Under the pieces are notes generated by a model that was not told the DNA's origin, did no database searches, and was given only the letters and a program-made list of their open reading frames with translations. Position numbers and translations under genes: made by a program. Below are positions 57,840 through 64,000 of a stretch of 64,000 nucleotides of DNA, piece after piece. The DNA is from Streptococcus catagoni. Lineage in GTDB: Bacteria; Bacillota; Bacilli; Lactobacillales; Streptococcaceae. Location: contig NZ_WPCW01000002.1 of assembly GCF_011421425.1 (NCBI RefSeq), forward strand, positions 124,001 to 188,000, given 5' to 3'. Each line of letters begins with the position of its first letter. Within the stretch, counting starts at the first letter, position 1.

Positions 57840-58360
57840 TGATATACAGTAAAGAAGAAAAAGAATTTTTTATGAGGGAGGCTCTTAAGGAGGCCCAAAA
57901 GTCCTTACTTAAGGATGAAATCCCTATAGGCTGTGTCATCGTTAAGGATGGGCAGATTATAGGGCGCGGCTACAATGCCCGTGAAGAGTTGCACCAGGCC
58001 ATTATGCATGCTGAAATTATGGCCATCAACCAGGCCAATGAAGCAGTTGGAGATTGGCGTTTGCTGGATAGTAGCCTCTTTGTGACCATTGAACCCTGTG
58101 TCATGTGTAGCGGTGCAATTGGTCTAGCCAGGATCCCCCATGTAGTTTTTGGTGCCACTAATCAAAAATTTGGAGGAGCTGGTAGTCTTTATCAAATCTT
58201 AACAGATGAACGATTGAATCACCGTGTCTTGTTGGAATCAGGCCTTTTAGCAGATGAATGCGCTGCTATCATGCAGGAATTTTTCAGACAAAGCAGGCAG
58301 AAAAAGAAGGCTCTTAAAGTTTTAGAAAAAAAGAAGCAAAATTCAGAGTTGGCAAATTAA
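57839..58360 (+). CDS. tadA: tRNA-specific adenosine deaminase
   Basis: Essential enzyme converting the wobble adenosine of tRNA-Arg(ACG) to inosine. The 173 residues have the zinc motif HAEIMAINQ (with the catalytic Glu) and PCVMCSGAIGLARIPHVVFG. The ATG at 57839 overlaps the previous stop and matches the family start (MIYSKEEKEFFMREAL). The SRP RNA gene begins about 20 bases after the stop. Confidence 0.96.
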   Translation: MIYSKEEKEFFMREALKEAQKSLLKDEIPIGCVIVKDGQIIGRGYNAREELHQAIMHAEIMAINQANEAVGDWRLLDSSLFVTIEPCVMCSGAIGLARIPHVVFGATNQKFGGAGSLYQILTDERLNHRVLLESGLLADECAAIMQEFFRQSRQKKKALKVLEKKKQNSELAN

Positions 58361-58379
58361 TGTATTTATGCTACAATTA

Positions 58380-58460
58380 GCTTGGAGCAACGCTTGTGCG
58401 TGAAGTGGGTCAGGGGAGGAATCCAGCAGCCCTAAGCGATTTCAGGCGTGTGCTCTATTT
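58380..58460 (+). ncRNA. ffs: Signal recognition particle 4.5S RNA
   Basis: The conserved apical part is GGGTCAGGGGAGGAATCCAGC with its GGAA tetraloop and the asymmetric internal loop bound by Ffh. Flanking arms GTGCGTGAAG and the region before GCGTGTGCTC close the helix, and GAGC at 58385 pairs with GCTC at 58452. It scaffolds Ffh for co-translational membrane targeting. Ends are approximate. An intrinsic terminator lies shortly downstream. Confidence 0.92.
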
Positions 58461-58474
58461 TCGTTTATAATTAA

Positions 58475-58512
58475 AACCCTGTAAAATCAACGTTTACAGG
58501 GTTCTTTTTTTG
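58475..58512 (+). terminator. Terminator after SRP RNA gene
   Basis: AACCCTGTAAA and TTTACAGGGTT form a perfect 11-bp stem followed by a run of seven T after one C. Confidence 0.9.
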
Positions 58513-58548
58513 TTTAAATCTGAAATAGGGGCAGATAAGGGGCAAAGT
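58513..58548. other. Probable left attachment region of the integrated element
   Basis: This short gap between the SRP RNA terminator and the integrase stop contains two direct GGGGCA repeats 10 bp apart (58528-58544), like the arm sites of phage integrases. The att core itself cannot be defined, because the right end of the element is not in the window. Confidence 0.5.
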
Positions 58549-59688
58549 CTAGTAATTTAGTTTATTGAGTTTATCCGTGATATAATTGGTCATTTTATCT
58601 GTGACATGGGAATAAATCTCTAGTGTTGTCTTTGAGTCAGTATGGCCAACTCTGTCCATGATTGCAGGCAACGGAACGCCAAGCTCGGCAAGAAGAGATA
58701 TATGACTATGTCTGAAGATATGAGTTGTAATGTTCTTATCTATGCCAGCTTTCTGTCCATGACGCTTGAGAGCTCCTATGACACGTTCTGGAGTAGTTGG
58801 GTAACCTTTTGTATTGATGAAAATATAATCCGTCTCAAAGCCGTTTTTTAAGTTCTCAGCCATCTGCTTTTTGAATATTTCAAATACCCTATTGGGAGCA
58901 GTGATAATTCTATCTGACTTGGCTGTCTTTGGGGCAGTCCGTATTTTCTCTGGAAAGTTAAAAGTATGTCTGATATGAATGGTTTTGTTTTTAAAATCAA
59001 GGTCATTGTCAAAGCTAAGTCCACTAAGTTCGCCATACCTCATGCCCGTTAGGTAGAGGACCTCTGCTATCCTGATATACTTATTAACTCTGTAATCACA
59101 GATTGCTTCTTCTTTTAGATTTTGAATGAATAGCTTAAACTCTATCTGATCTAAATACTTGGACCTTTTCTTCTCAAGAACTTCCCTGGTAATTACTTTC
59201 CTTGGCATTTCTACGTAGTCCATTTCGTTAATGCTAATATATCCCATTCTAATGGCATACTTCATGACCTGATTGAGTTTAGCTTTTACTTTGCCTACAT
59301 AGTTATGAGAACGACCATCTTTGATTAAATCATTAATGATTTTCTGTAATAGTCTCCGGTCAATATTTTTAACAATATAGTCGTCCGGAATTCTTTTCTT
59401 TATCTCAGCTTTGATATTACTGGAGGAAGTGACAGTTGACTTTCTAACACCTTGTTTCCAACTTTCCTCAAACTCGTCATATAACTGGCCAAATAGTATT
59501 TTTTCTACATCGTTCTTGATACTTAGCTTTTCATTTATTTTAATTAGTAGTTCTTTAGCCGCTCTGTTCTTTGCTTGGGCAGTAAATTTCTCCACTTTTA
59601 CAGATACTCTTTTTAGTTTACCTGTGTAAGGATCCTTATATCTTTCGACATATCTTTTTTGTCCTGTCTTTGATGTTTCTGACCACAT
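58549..59688 (-). CDS. int: Tyrosine-family site-specific integrase
   Basis: Phage integrase of 379 residues. It starts with a small arm-binding domain (QKRYVERYKDPYTGKLKRVS), then an SAM-like core-binding domain (about 70-170), then the catalytic domain. Catalytic residues are Arg in LYLTGMRYGELSGL, HxxR in HIFRHSHISLLAELG, and the nucleophile Tyr in KTTLEIYSHVTDKM. It lies at the element's edge and reads towards the SRP RNA gene, as expected for integration there. Confidence 0.95.
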   Translation of the reverse strand: MWSETSKTGQKRYVERYKDPYTGKLKRVSVKVEKFTAQAKNRAAKELLIKINEKLSIKNDVEKILFGQLYDEFEESWKQGVRKSTVTSSSNIKAEIKKRIPDDYIVKNIDRRLLQKIINDLIKDGRSHNYVGKVKAKLNQVMKYAIRMGYISINEMDYVEMPRKVITREVLEKKRSKYLDQIEFKLFIQNLKEEAICDYRVNKYIRIAEVLYLTGMRYGELSGLSFDNDLDFKNKTIHIRHTFNFPEKIRTAPKTAKSDRIITAPNRVFEIFKKQMAENLKNGFETDYIFINTKGYPTTPERVIGALKRHGQKAGIDKNITTHIFRHSHISLLAELGVPLPAIMDRVGHTDSKTTLEIYSHVTDKMTNYITDKLNKLNY

Positions 59689-59766
59689 TGATTTTTACCT
59701 CATTTCTATGTTAAAATGGGTATAAGAAAACGAGCCATTTAATGCTTGTTTTTTTATACGTAGTTA

Positions 59767-59811
59767 GCCTCACACTTCGCTTTGGTCGGTGGATAGTGTG
59801 GGGCTTTTTTA
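59767..59811. other. Hairpin between integrase and AlbA_2 gene
   Basis: AGCCTCACACT and AGTGTGGGGCT form a stem with a T run on the plus strand. That orientation opposes the neighbouring minus-strand genes, so it could block plus-strand readthrough or mark a recombination-related structure. Confidence 0.5.
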
Positions 59812-61290
59812 TTACCTTGAAATATGATAACTTTGTAGAATGTTAAACATTTGTTGTAACGAAGCTAAATATTCGCGAGTTCCTGTCTTCAATGAATATC
59901 TAGTTGCCTTACCTTGGCCAGTTTGTTCAATGAAATTTCTAGAAATTAGGTTTTTGATTGATTTATCAAAATAATGTTTTGATAAATTCAACTTATCTTT
60001 TATTTCTCTAGATGTCTGTGGTACCATTTCTTTTGTTAATAATTTTATTATTGCCTTTTCTTGTTCTTCAAGATCAGGATGCGCATCAGCAATATCAACT
60101 TTCCAAATTTGAATAGAGGTACTATTTTGACCTAATTCAATATTAGGAAAATTTAACTTATTATTTTGAGCTGTTGCAAATATCTGCGGTCCACCAGAAC
60201 CAGCTCTTTCTGAAATTCCAACTTTCCTAAACAAATTCGTTATAGTATGGTTACGAGGTTTTGGAGTCCCTCCATTAATGAACTCTTCTACAGAAATCTT
60301 CATTTTGCCGGGATTATAAAAGTTATAATAACTATTATATGCTTCAATTTTTACACTGTTTTCTGAAAAATAATCAGCATGAATAAGCGAATTGGCCAGT
60401 GCTTCACGCAATGATACTTCAATATCCCTTACATATGTAGTCCTTTTTAAATTTTTATCTAACTCAAATTCAGAATCAATTGTTGCAATTAGTTTGCTGA
60501 GTACGGTTCTGTAAAAACTAAAAATATTGATATTAGCATAACCGGGTTCACCAGGAGCAACTCTATCTCTCCATCTTTCAGTTGTATTAATGTAATTAAA
60601 GTAATCTAAATGGAAGTTTTGTAGACCATGAGCGCTTGTAATGCTATTGTATTTTCCAAAAAATAATAATCCACCAATGGTAAGTTTATAATCAATTTTT
60701 CCTGTGACACTTCTATCCCTTTTGAATGCACCAATTTCTATAAGCATATCCATATTGCTCATTGATTGGAATCGATTATCTGTTTGACTTAATAAAATTT
60801 TGTATTCACTCAAGCTATTTTCATCAAGATCTAAAATATCAAAACCATCCAATAAATCACTATCTAAGTCTTCCTGAGAGTTACGTAACATCGCCTTAAG
60901 TTCTTCATCGGTAGCCTTCCTGTCTGTTTCAAAATCTCTAATCCAAGATTGCTTAGGGTTTTGATTCATATAAATCGGCTTTTGACTTATACTAGCTTCT
61001 GGGATAAATATCTCTATTATTGTCTTTCCATCAATTTCTTGTATAGAAATATTTTTATCAGAAATAAGATTCTTATTAACTTTTTGAATATTATTAAGAT
61101 TAGTAAAAAGTTCTCCTTGTATTTTTACGGGATCTGAGACGCCTTGCACTTCTAGATCATCTGTAATTCCAAGAATTACTCGGCCACCCTCAGTATTTGC
61201 AAATGACGAGTAAGTTTCCCAAAAATCTTTTGGGAGTGATCGTTTTGCAGCCTTATACTCTAGGTGTTTGTTTTCTGGTAATAGTTTCAT
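59812..61290 (-). CDS. AlbA_2 (Schlafen-like) domain protein with GHKL-type ATPase region
   Basis: A 492-residue protein. The N-terminal AlbA_2 domain (about 1-125) has HLEYKAAKRSLPKDFWETYS and FANTEGGRVILGITDD. The central part (about 290-370) has the GHKL/HATPase_c_4-like order LREALANSLIHADY, NPGKMKIS and ISERAGSGGPQIFATA. The C-terminal part (about 410-480) is a winged helix (SREIKDKLNLSKHYFDKSIKN). Such proteins act as DNA-binding regulators or defence genes, and several prophages carry them beside the integrase. Its upstream region holds four direct repeats at 61310-61436. A role in phage exclusion is possible but inferred. Confidence 0.8.
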   Translation of the reverse strand: MKLLPENKHLEYKAAKRSLPKDFWETYSSFANTEGGRVILGITDDLEVQGVSDPVKIQGELFTNLNNIQKVNKNLISDKNISIQEIDGKTIIEIFIPEASISQKPIYMNQNPKQSWIRDFETDRKATDEELKAMLRNSQEDLDSDLLDGFDILDLDENSLSEYKILLSQTDNRFQSMSNMDMLIEIGAFKRDRSVTGKIDYKLTIGGLLFFGKYNSITSAHGLQNFHLDYFNYINTTERWRDRVAPGEPGYANINIFSFYRTVLSKLIATIDSEFELDKNLKRTTYVRDIEVSLREALANSLIHADYFSENSVKIEAYNSYYNFYNPGKMKISVEEFINGGTPKPRNHTITNLFRKVGISERAGSGGPQIFATAQNNKLNFPNIELGQNSTSIQIWKVDIADAHPDLEEQEKAIIKLLTKEMVPQTSREIKDKLNLSKHYFDKSIKNLISRNFIEQTGQGKATRYSLKTGTREYLASLQQMFNILQSYHISR

Positions 61291-61309
61291 TATTTAATTC
61301 CTTTGAATT

Positions 61310-61436
61310 TCTACCGTATTTTTTAAAAAATCTACCGTATTCTAATATTGAAATAACCGATAAAATAGGTTAATGTAACAAAAAATGTTGTATTATTGAA
61401 AAAAATCTACCGTATTGAAAAAAAATCTACCGTATT
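61310..61436. repeat. Four direct repeats TCTACCGTATT in two pairs
   Basis: Identical 11-bp copies start at 61310, 61331, 61406 and 61426. Within pairs the pitch is 21 and 20 bp (two helical turns), and the pairs are 75 bp apart. Each copy contains the palindromic core TACCGTA with central C/G. They fill the gap between the ImmA/IrrE stop and the AlbA_2 start, so an operator for that gene is likely. Confidence 0.85.
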
Positions 61437-61439
61437 TAT

Positions 61440-61826
61440 TTACACTGCATCAAGCAGATTGTAATACTCGTCAATGACCATAACTTCATCAGTTATGGTC
61501 TTTAAATTATGTCTTTGCATAAAAGACAAGTAGTTAAACTCGTGTTTATCTTCTACTTTGTCAAATTCTTCCTCAAGTAAGCATTTAATCATATGTCTAT
61601 TTGCCTGCAATTCAAATTCTTCATGTCGCCTTTGATATTGGCCAGAATCGTGATCAATGTGACCCAGCTCATGGAAAATAACTTTCTTTTTGGACTCCTC
61701 AGATAAAGTCCTGTTTACAAAAACAACTTTTATTTCATCTATATAGATACCAGGTCTTGGCCATAGTTCATTATCAAAATAAGCAAGCGTGACTCCGTAT
61801 AAGTCAACGACCTCATCAATAGTCAT
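61440..61826 (-). CDS. ImmA/IrrE-family metallopeptidase
   Basis: A 128-residue zinc peptidase with HELGHIDH inside VIFHELGHIDHDSGQY. In phages and ICEs such proteins cleave the cognate XRE repressor to trigger induction. GAAGGGAAG is the ribosome site. Unlike the usual arrangement it does not directly follow the repressor gene: a DUF3800 gene and an sRNA-like unit lie between. The repressor at 62709-63059 is the likely partner. Confidence 0.88.
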   Translation of the reverse strand: MTIDEVVDLYGVTLAYFDNELWPRPGIYIDEIKVVFVNRTLSEESKKKVIFHELGHIDHDSGQYQRRHEEFELQANRHMIKCLLEEEFDKVEDKHEFNYLSFMQRHNLKTITDEVMVIDEYYNLLDAV

Positions 61827-61851
61827 AGACTATCTTCCCTTCAATTAGTAT

Positions 61852-61884
61852 TAAAAAAAGCCCTTGTCGAGTTGACAAGGGCTT
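61852..61884 (-). terminator. Terminator of the putative small RNA
   Basis: Read on the minus strand, AAGCCCTTGTC and GACAAGGGCTT form a perfect 11-bp stem with a 5-base loop, followed by TTTTTT. It lies between the DUF3800 and ImmA/IrrE genes. Confidence 0.9.
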
Positions 61885-61965
61885 CCAAACGAAGGCGACG
61901 TACTTAACATACGCTTAAATAATCATTCGCGAATCCGTTTGATTTAACAGTGTACTTGAACCTGT
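61852..61965 (-). ncRNA. Putative small RNA of about 115 bases
   Basis: The minus-strand unit has a promoter (TTGACA at 61996-62001, 18 bp, TAAACT at 61972-61977) and a perfect intrinsic terminator. There is no convincing reading frame between them. The RNA contains ATTCGCGAAT and a GCGTATGTTAAGTACGTCGC near-palindrome, so it should fold. No tandem repeats of a type III antitoxin are visible. It might also just be a leader that insulates the ImmA gene. Confidence 0.55.
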
Positions 61966-62018
61966 AAGTTTAGTTTACTACACCATTAATATTCTTGTCA
62001 ATGAAAAACTTTTATTTT

Positions 62019-62708
62019 TTATGGTAGTTTCAGGTATGTATGATTAGGTATTGTTCGTAAGTTATAATCATTAATAGTATATGAATTCCATATTCTGTTT
62101 GCTAAAATATCTGCTGCTTGGATAAGATAATCGTTTTCAGACACACATGATTTTGTACACACTTTAAAATCACCAGTTAAAATTGGTTTAAAAAATTTGC
62201 CATAACTAAAATTATAAATTCCCTCATGTAATTCTTCAAAAATTCCATCACCTAAACCATATAGGCCATTAGTAGCAAACCCTTGTTGATCAATGTTTAA
62301 AAATAATTCGATATCATCATCAGCGTTAACGTATCCATGTGATATCAATTTATTAAAAAGCTTTTTAATAATTCTACGTATGGCATAATCCTTAAATCTT
62401 TGACGAGATTTTTTATCTTGTACGATATAATCTTTCAAATAGTGATTATCTATAGCTACGGAGAAAGTCAACTCTTGACGTAAAACTTTATACAAAGAGT
62501 TGCGATGGTTATAATCTTTTAAGTTTGAGGCTTTAAGTTCAAAATCAAAGTTATTCTCATCAGCAATTTGCTTCACTCTTTTTTTATAAATTGATTTAGC
62601 TTTATTTTTGGATTTATCCTCAATAAAGCAATACCCAGCATATACGAAATATTTTGAATGAGGTTCTAGCCGTCCAGAATCATCAATAAAGATATGGATT
62701 CTTTTCAT
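62019..62708 (-). CDS. DUF3800 protein
   Basis: A 229-residue protein beginning KRIHIFIDDSGRLEPHSKYF with the acidic IFIDDSG motif of DUF3800. Other conserved acidic sites are in NIDQQGFATNG and YLIQAADILANRIW. The fold is predicted to be RNase H-like, so nuclease activity is plausible. Its ATG follows directly on the repressor stop, giving an apparent repressor-DUF3800 operon. DUF3800 genes are frequent in phages and near defence genes. The specific role here is unknown. Confidence 0.85.
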   Translation of the reverse strand: MKRIHIFIDDSGRLEPHSKYFVYAGYCFIEDKSKNKAKSIYKKRVKQIADENNFDFELKASNLKDYNHRNSLYKVLRQELTFSVAIDNHYLKDYIVQDKKSRQRFKDYAIRRIIKKLFNKLISHGYVNADDDIELFLNIDQQGFATNGLYGLGDGIFEELHEGIYNFSYGKFFKPILTGDFKVCTKSCVSENDYLIQAADILANRIWNSYTINDYNLRTIPNHTYLKLP

Positions 62709-63059
62709 CTAGCTTCTTCCCTTCAAGTAAATTTCTATTATGTTTTGAATGGCTTCAATATCTTCTTCAGTGACTGGTTTACCATCGAATGTCTTAGCGT
62801 TCTTGGCCATTTCTCTTAGATCATCAGAAGTATATTCTTGACCATCTTTTGCTATTTGTGGATTATCAGTGCGACCAAGTAAGTAATCTGTTGAGACGTT
62901 AAAATAGTCAGCGATTTCGGCTATACGTTCTGCATTTGGCTTTTTGGTTTTTAGGTTGTAAATAGTATTTCTGCTGTAACCCAGATTTGATTCTAATCTA
63001 TTTATTGAGATTCCTTGTTTATCAGCCAGTTCTTTGATTTTTTCAAATGTTGGAAACAT
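62709..63059 (-). CDS. XRE/CI-type prophage repressor
   Basis: A 116-residue helix-turn-helix protein: MFPTFEKIKELADKQGISIN, RLESNLGYSRNTIYNLKTKK, then FNVSTDYLLGRTDNP, which is typical of gram-positive phage repressors. The C-terminal tail (VTEEDIEAIQNIIEIYLKGR) is a conserved short dimer segment. I choose the ATG at 63059, which starts the helix-turn-helix domain and has AGAAAGG upstream. The longer frame to 63137 would run into the promoter. The operator repeats lie in the gap to the right. Confidence 0.9.
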   Translation of the reverse strand: MFPTFEKIKELADKQGISINRLESNLGYSRNTIYNLKTKKPNAERIAEIADYFNVSTDYLLGRTDNPQIAKDGQEYTSDDLREMAKNAKTFDGKPVTEEDIEAIQNIIEIYLKGRS

Positions 63060-63154
63060 TGATATGTCAACCTTTCTAAGGCTCAACAAAAAATAATGTA
63101 ATTTTTTGATTAAAAACAATTGACAATTATTAATCAATAGATTACAATATAGAA

Positions 63155-63335
63155 TGTAAAGCGAATATAAAAGCGAAACAAAAAACGAAAAATAAAACTA
63201 AAAAATATAACTTTGGCGAGTTTATAAGTAGTTTATTAGCGTTATTGTCGGTGTTTTTACTATACCTTGATTTTAATCTATTGATTTAAAAAAGTCAATC
63301 ATTAAATTAAATATTTCGCAAATATTTTCGCTTTG
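63155..63335. promoter_or_regulatory. Prophage genetic-switch region with repeated operators
   Basis: Repeats of the AAGCGAA type occur at 63158-63165, 63169-63178 and, with one change, 63181-63190. Inverted copies TTTCGC and TTTTCGCTTT occur at 63314-63319 and 63325-63334. They flank about 120 bases of A/T-rich DNA between the repressor and the first plus-strand gene, and are probable repressor or Cro sites. Confidence 0.65.
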
Positions 63336-63378
63336 CATTTAATAAAAAAACTCCCATTAGGGAGCAGGAGGTGAGGTT

Positions 63379-63588
63379 TTGGATGAATTACAAAGACGCT
63401 TAGAACATTTTCAATGGGTTACTGAACAACTATCTGTATCTGATAAGAAGTATTATCTTGAATTAGATTGGTATGACAAGCCAACATTGATAACTAAAGA
63501 AGACGCTAAAAAAGAGCTAGAACAAGTAAAACTTGAACTAAATTCTAAAAGTATTTGGCGATCATTGCTCCGACTATTCCACCGATAA
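63379..63588 (+). CDS. Small phage protein, unknown function
   Basis: A 69-residue charged protein starting at TTG (MDELQRRLEHFQWVTEQLSV), with a perfect AGGAGG seven bases before the start. The middle is acidic and the C-terminus basic (SIWRSLLRLFHR). It occupies the place where a Cro-like or early gene is expected, but I see no helix-turn-helix. Its last 44 bases overlap the end of the convergent gene to the right. Confidence 0.6.
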   Translation: MDELQRRLEHFQWVTEQLSVSDKKYYLELDWYDKPTLITKEDAKKELEQVKLELNSKSIWRSLLRLFHR

Positions 63589-64000
63589 TGAAATTGATTG
63601 CCCAGACTAAAAACTTTCCAAACAGAGTTGAAGTAAATGTTGTATAAAGACCAATAATATTTGTACCCCTTATTTTCCATTTTGGGACATTTGTTTTCAG
63701 TTGGTCATTGATTGCATACGTTATAAAGTTCGAAAAAGTATTGACTTTACTAGATGTTGACATGCTTAATTCATTATATTGAGCACTATTAAACGCTTCT
63801 GCTTCTTGCGCACCAGAAAGAAACTGATTTGGTTGCAACTTATTTTTTAAAAGTAGTTTCTCAATACGTGGATTGTCAATATATGATCCGCCATAGAGAT
63901 TTTTGAATAGATATGCTAAGTCTACTTTCTTATCATCATCAATAATTTTGGGTTCTCCACCAAGGACTTTGAAGCGTTGTTCAATAGCGTGAAAGCCAAA
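63545..64000 (-). CDS. Partial prophage protein with C-terminal membrane segment
   Basis: The minus-strand frame is open from 64000 to the stop at 63545, 151 codons, so the true start is beyond the window; a TTG at 63838 is internal. The C-terminus FLVWAINFIIGGIVGAMIAK is one hydrophobic helix. The remainder is soluble, with KLLLKNKLQPNQFLSGAQEA. It could be a membrane-bound superinfection-exclusion protein, as often found in this position, but I do not recognise the family. Confidence 0.65.
   Translation of the reverse strand, partial: FGFHAIEQRFKVLGGEPKIIDDDKKVDLAYLFKNLYGGSYIDNPRIEKLLLKNKLQPNQFLSGAQEAEAFNSAQYNELSMSTSSKVNTFSNFITYAINDQLKTNVPKWKIRGTNIIGLYTTFTSTLFGKFLVWAINFIIGGIVGAMIAKYF

Larger units (their letters stand above)
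58520..64000. mobile_element. Left end of a prophage or related integrative element
   Basis: The gene order is that of a temperate-phage lysogeny module: tyrosine integrase, an accessory gene, ImmA/IrrE peptidase, DUF3800 protein, XRE repressor, operator region and then genes on the other side. All the leftmost genes are on the minus strand. It begins right after the SRP RNA terminator and runs off the window. No structural phage gene or conjugation gene is visible, so an integrative element with a phage-like control region is not excluded. Confidence 0.85.

Noticed and set aside
58361..58380. tRNA gene as the integration target of the element
   Set aside because: No cloverleaf is present; the RNA upstream of the integrase is the 4.5S SRP RNA.
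61440..61965. Type III toxin-antitoxin (repeat RNA, terminator, toxin)
   Set aside because: The order RNA-terminator-protein is similar, but the RNA lacks tandem repeats and the protein has the HELGH motif of ImmA/IrrE, not a ToxN endoribonuclease.

Overview
The window is chromosomal DNA of a pyogenic-group Streptococcus. The RpsB, AhpC, GroEL, ClpC, LeuS, PolA and TadA proteins and the low G+C content all point that way. Gene content is close to S. pyogenes, S. dysgalactiae and S. canis, and I cannot settle the species by eye. It is a conserved housekeeping backbone carrying accessory blocks: an IS remnant, a decayed pullulanase, two wall-anchored surface proteins, an enlarged ascorbate locus, and the left end of a prophage or related integrative element at the right edge.

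Layout. 1-2.2 kb: the start of rpsB with its leader, then a frameshifted IS1182-type transposase. 2.2-4.3 kb: the peroxide-defence operon ahpC-ahpF (minus strand). 4.6-7.4 kb: tRNA-Cys and a pullulanase pseudogene that has lost its signal peptide and catalytic barrel. 7.7-13.1 kb: cold-shock gene, ctsR-clpC and groES-groEL, with a CtsR operator and a CIRCE element. 13.3-16.2 kb: a surface protein with a lethal-factor-like (M34/ATLF) zinc protease domain. 16.3-25 kb: secreted C69 dipeptidase, TcaA-like protein, pseudouridine synthase, RidA, PBP2A, rpmG-secE-nusG. 25-26.2 kb: an LPXTG protein with one albumin-binding GA module. 26.3-28.9 kb: leuS.

29.1-45.6 kb is the ascorbate (ula) locus. ulaABCDEF is followed by a LacI regulator and six accessory genes: a propeller-like protein, a 2-hydroxyacid dehydrogenase, an orphan galactitol-type PTS IIC, an amidohydrolase, an FGGY kinase and a TIM-barrel isomerase. 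A BglG-type regulator (probable UlaR) and ulaG close the locus. The promoters of ulaA and ulaG, 15 kb apart, carry the same operator block at the same distance from the -10 box. My reading, which is inference, is that the accessory block brings in and phosphorylates a non-PTS sugar acid or ketose that joins the UlaD-UlaE-UlaF pathway.

45.7-58.5 kb returns to backbone: a lipid kinase, the opuA glycine-betaine transporter, polA, a CoA-binding protein, perR, a DUF975 membrane protein, tgt, a CHY zinc-finger protein, bioY, an MBL-fold hydrolase, tadA and the 4.5S SRP RNA gene. Directly after the SRP RNA terminator lies a prophage lysogeny region: tyrosine integrase, an AlbA_2/ATPase-like protein behind four spaced direct repeats, an ImmA/IrrE peptidase, a promoter-to-terminator unit that looks like a small RNA, a DUF3800 protein, an XRE repressor and its operator region. 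The element runs off the right edge.
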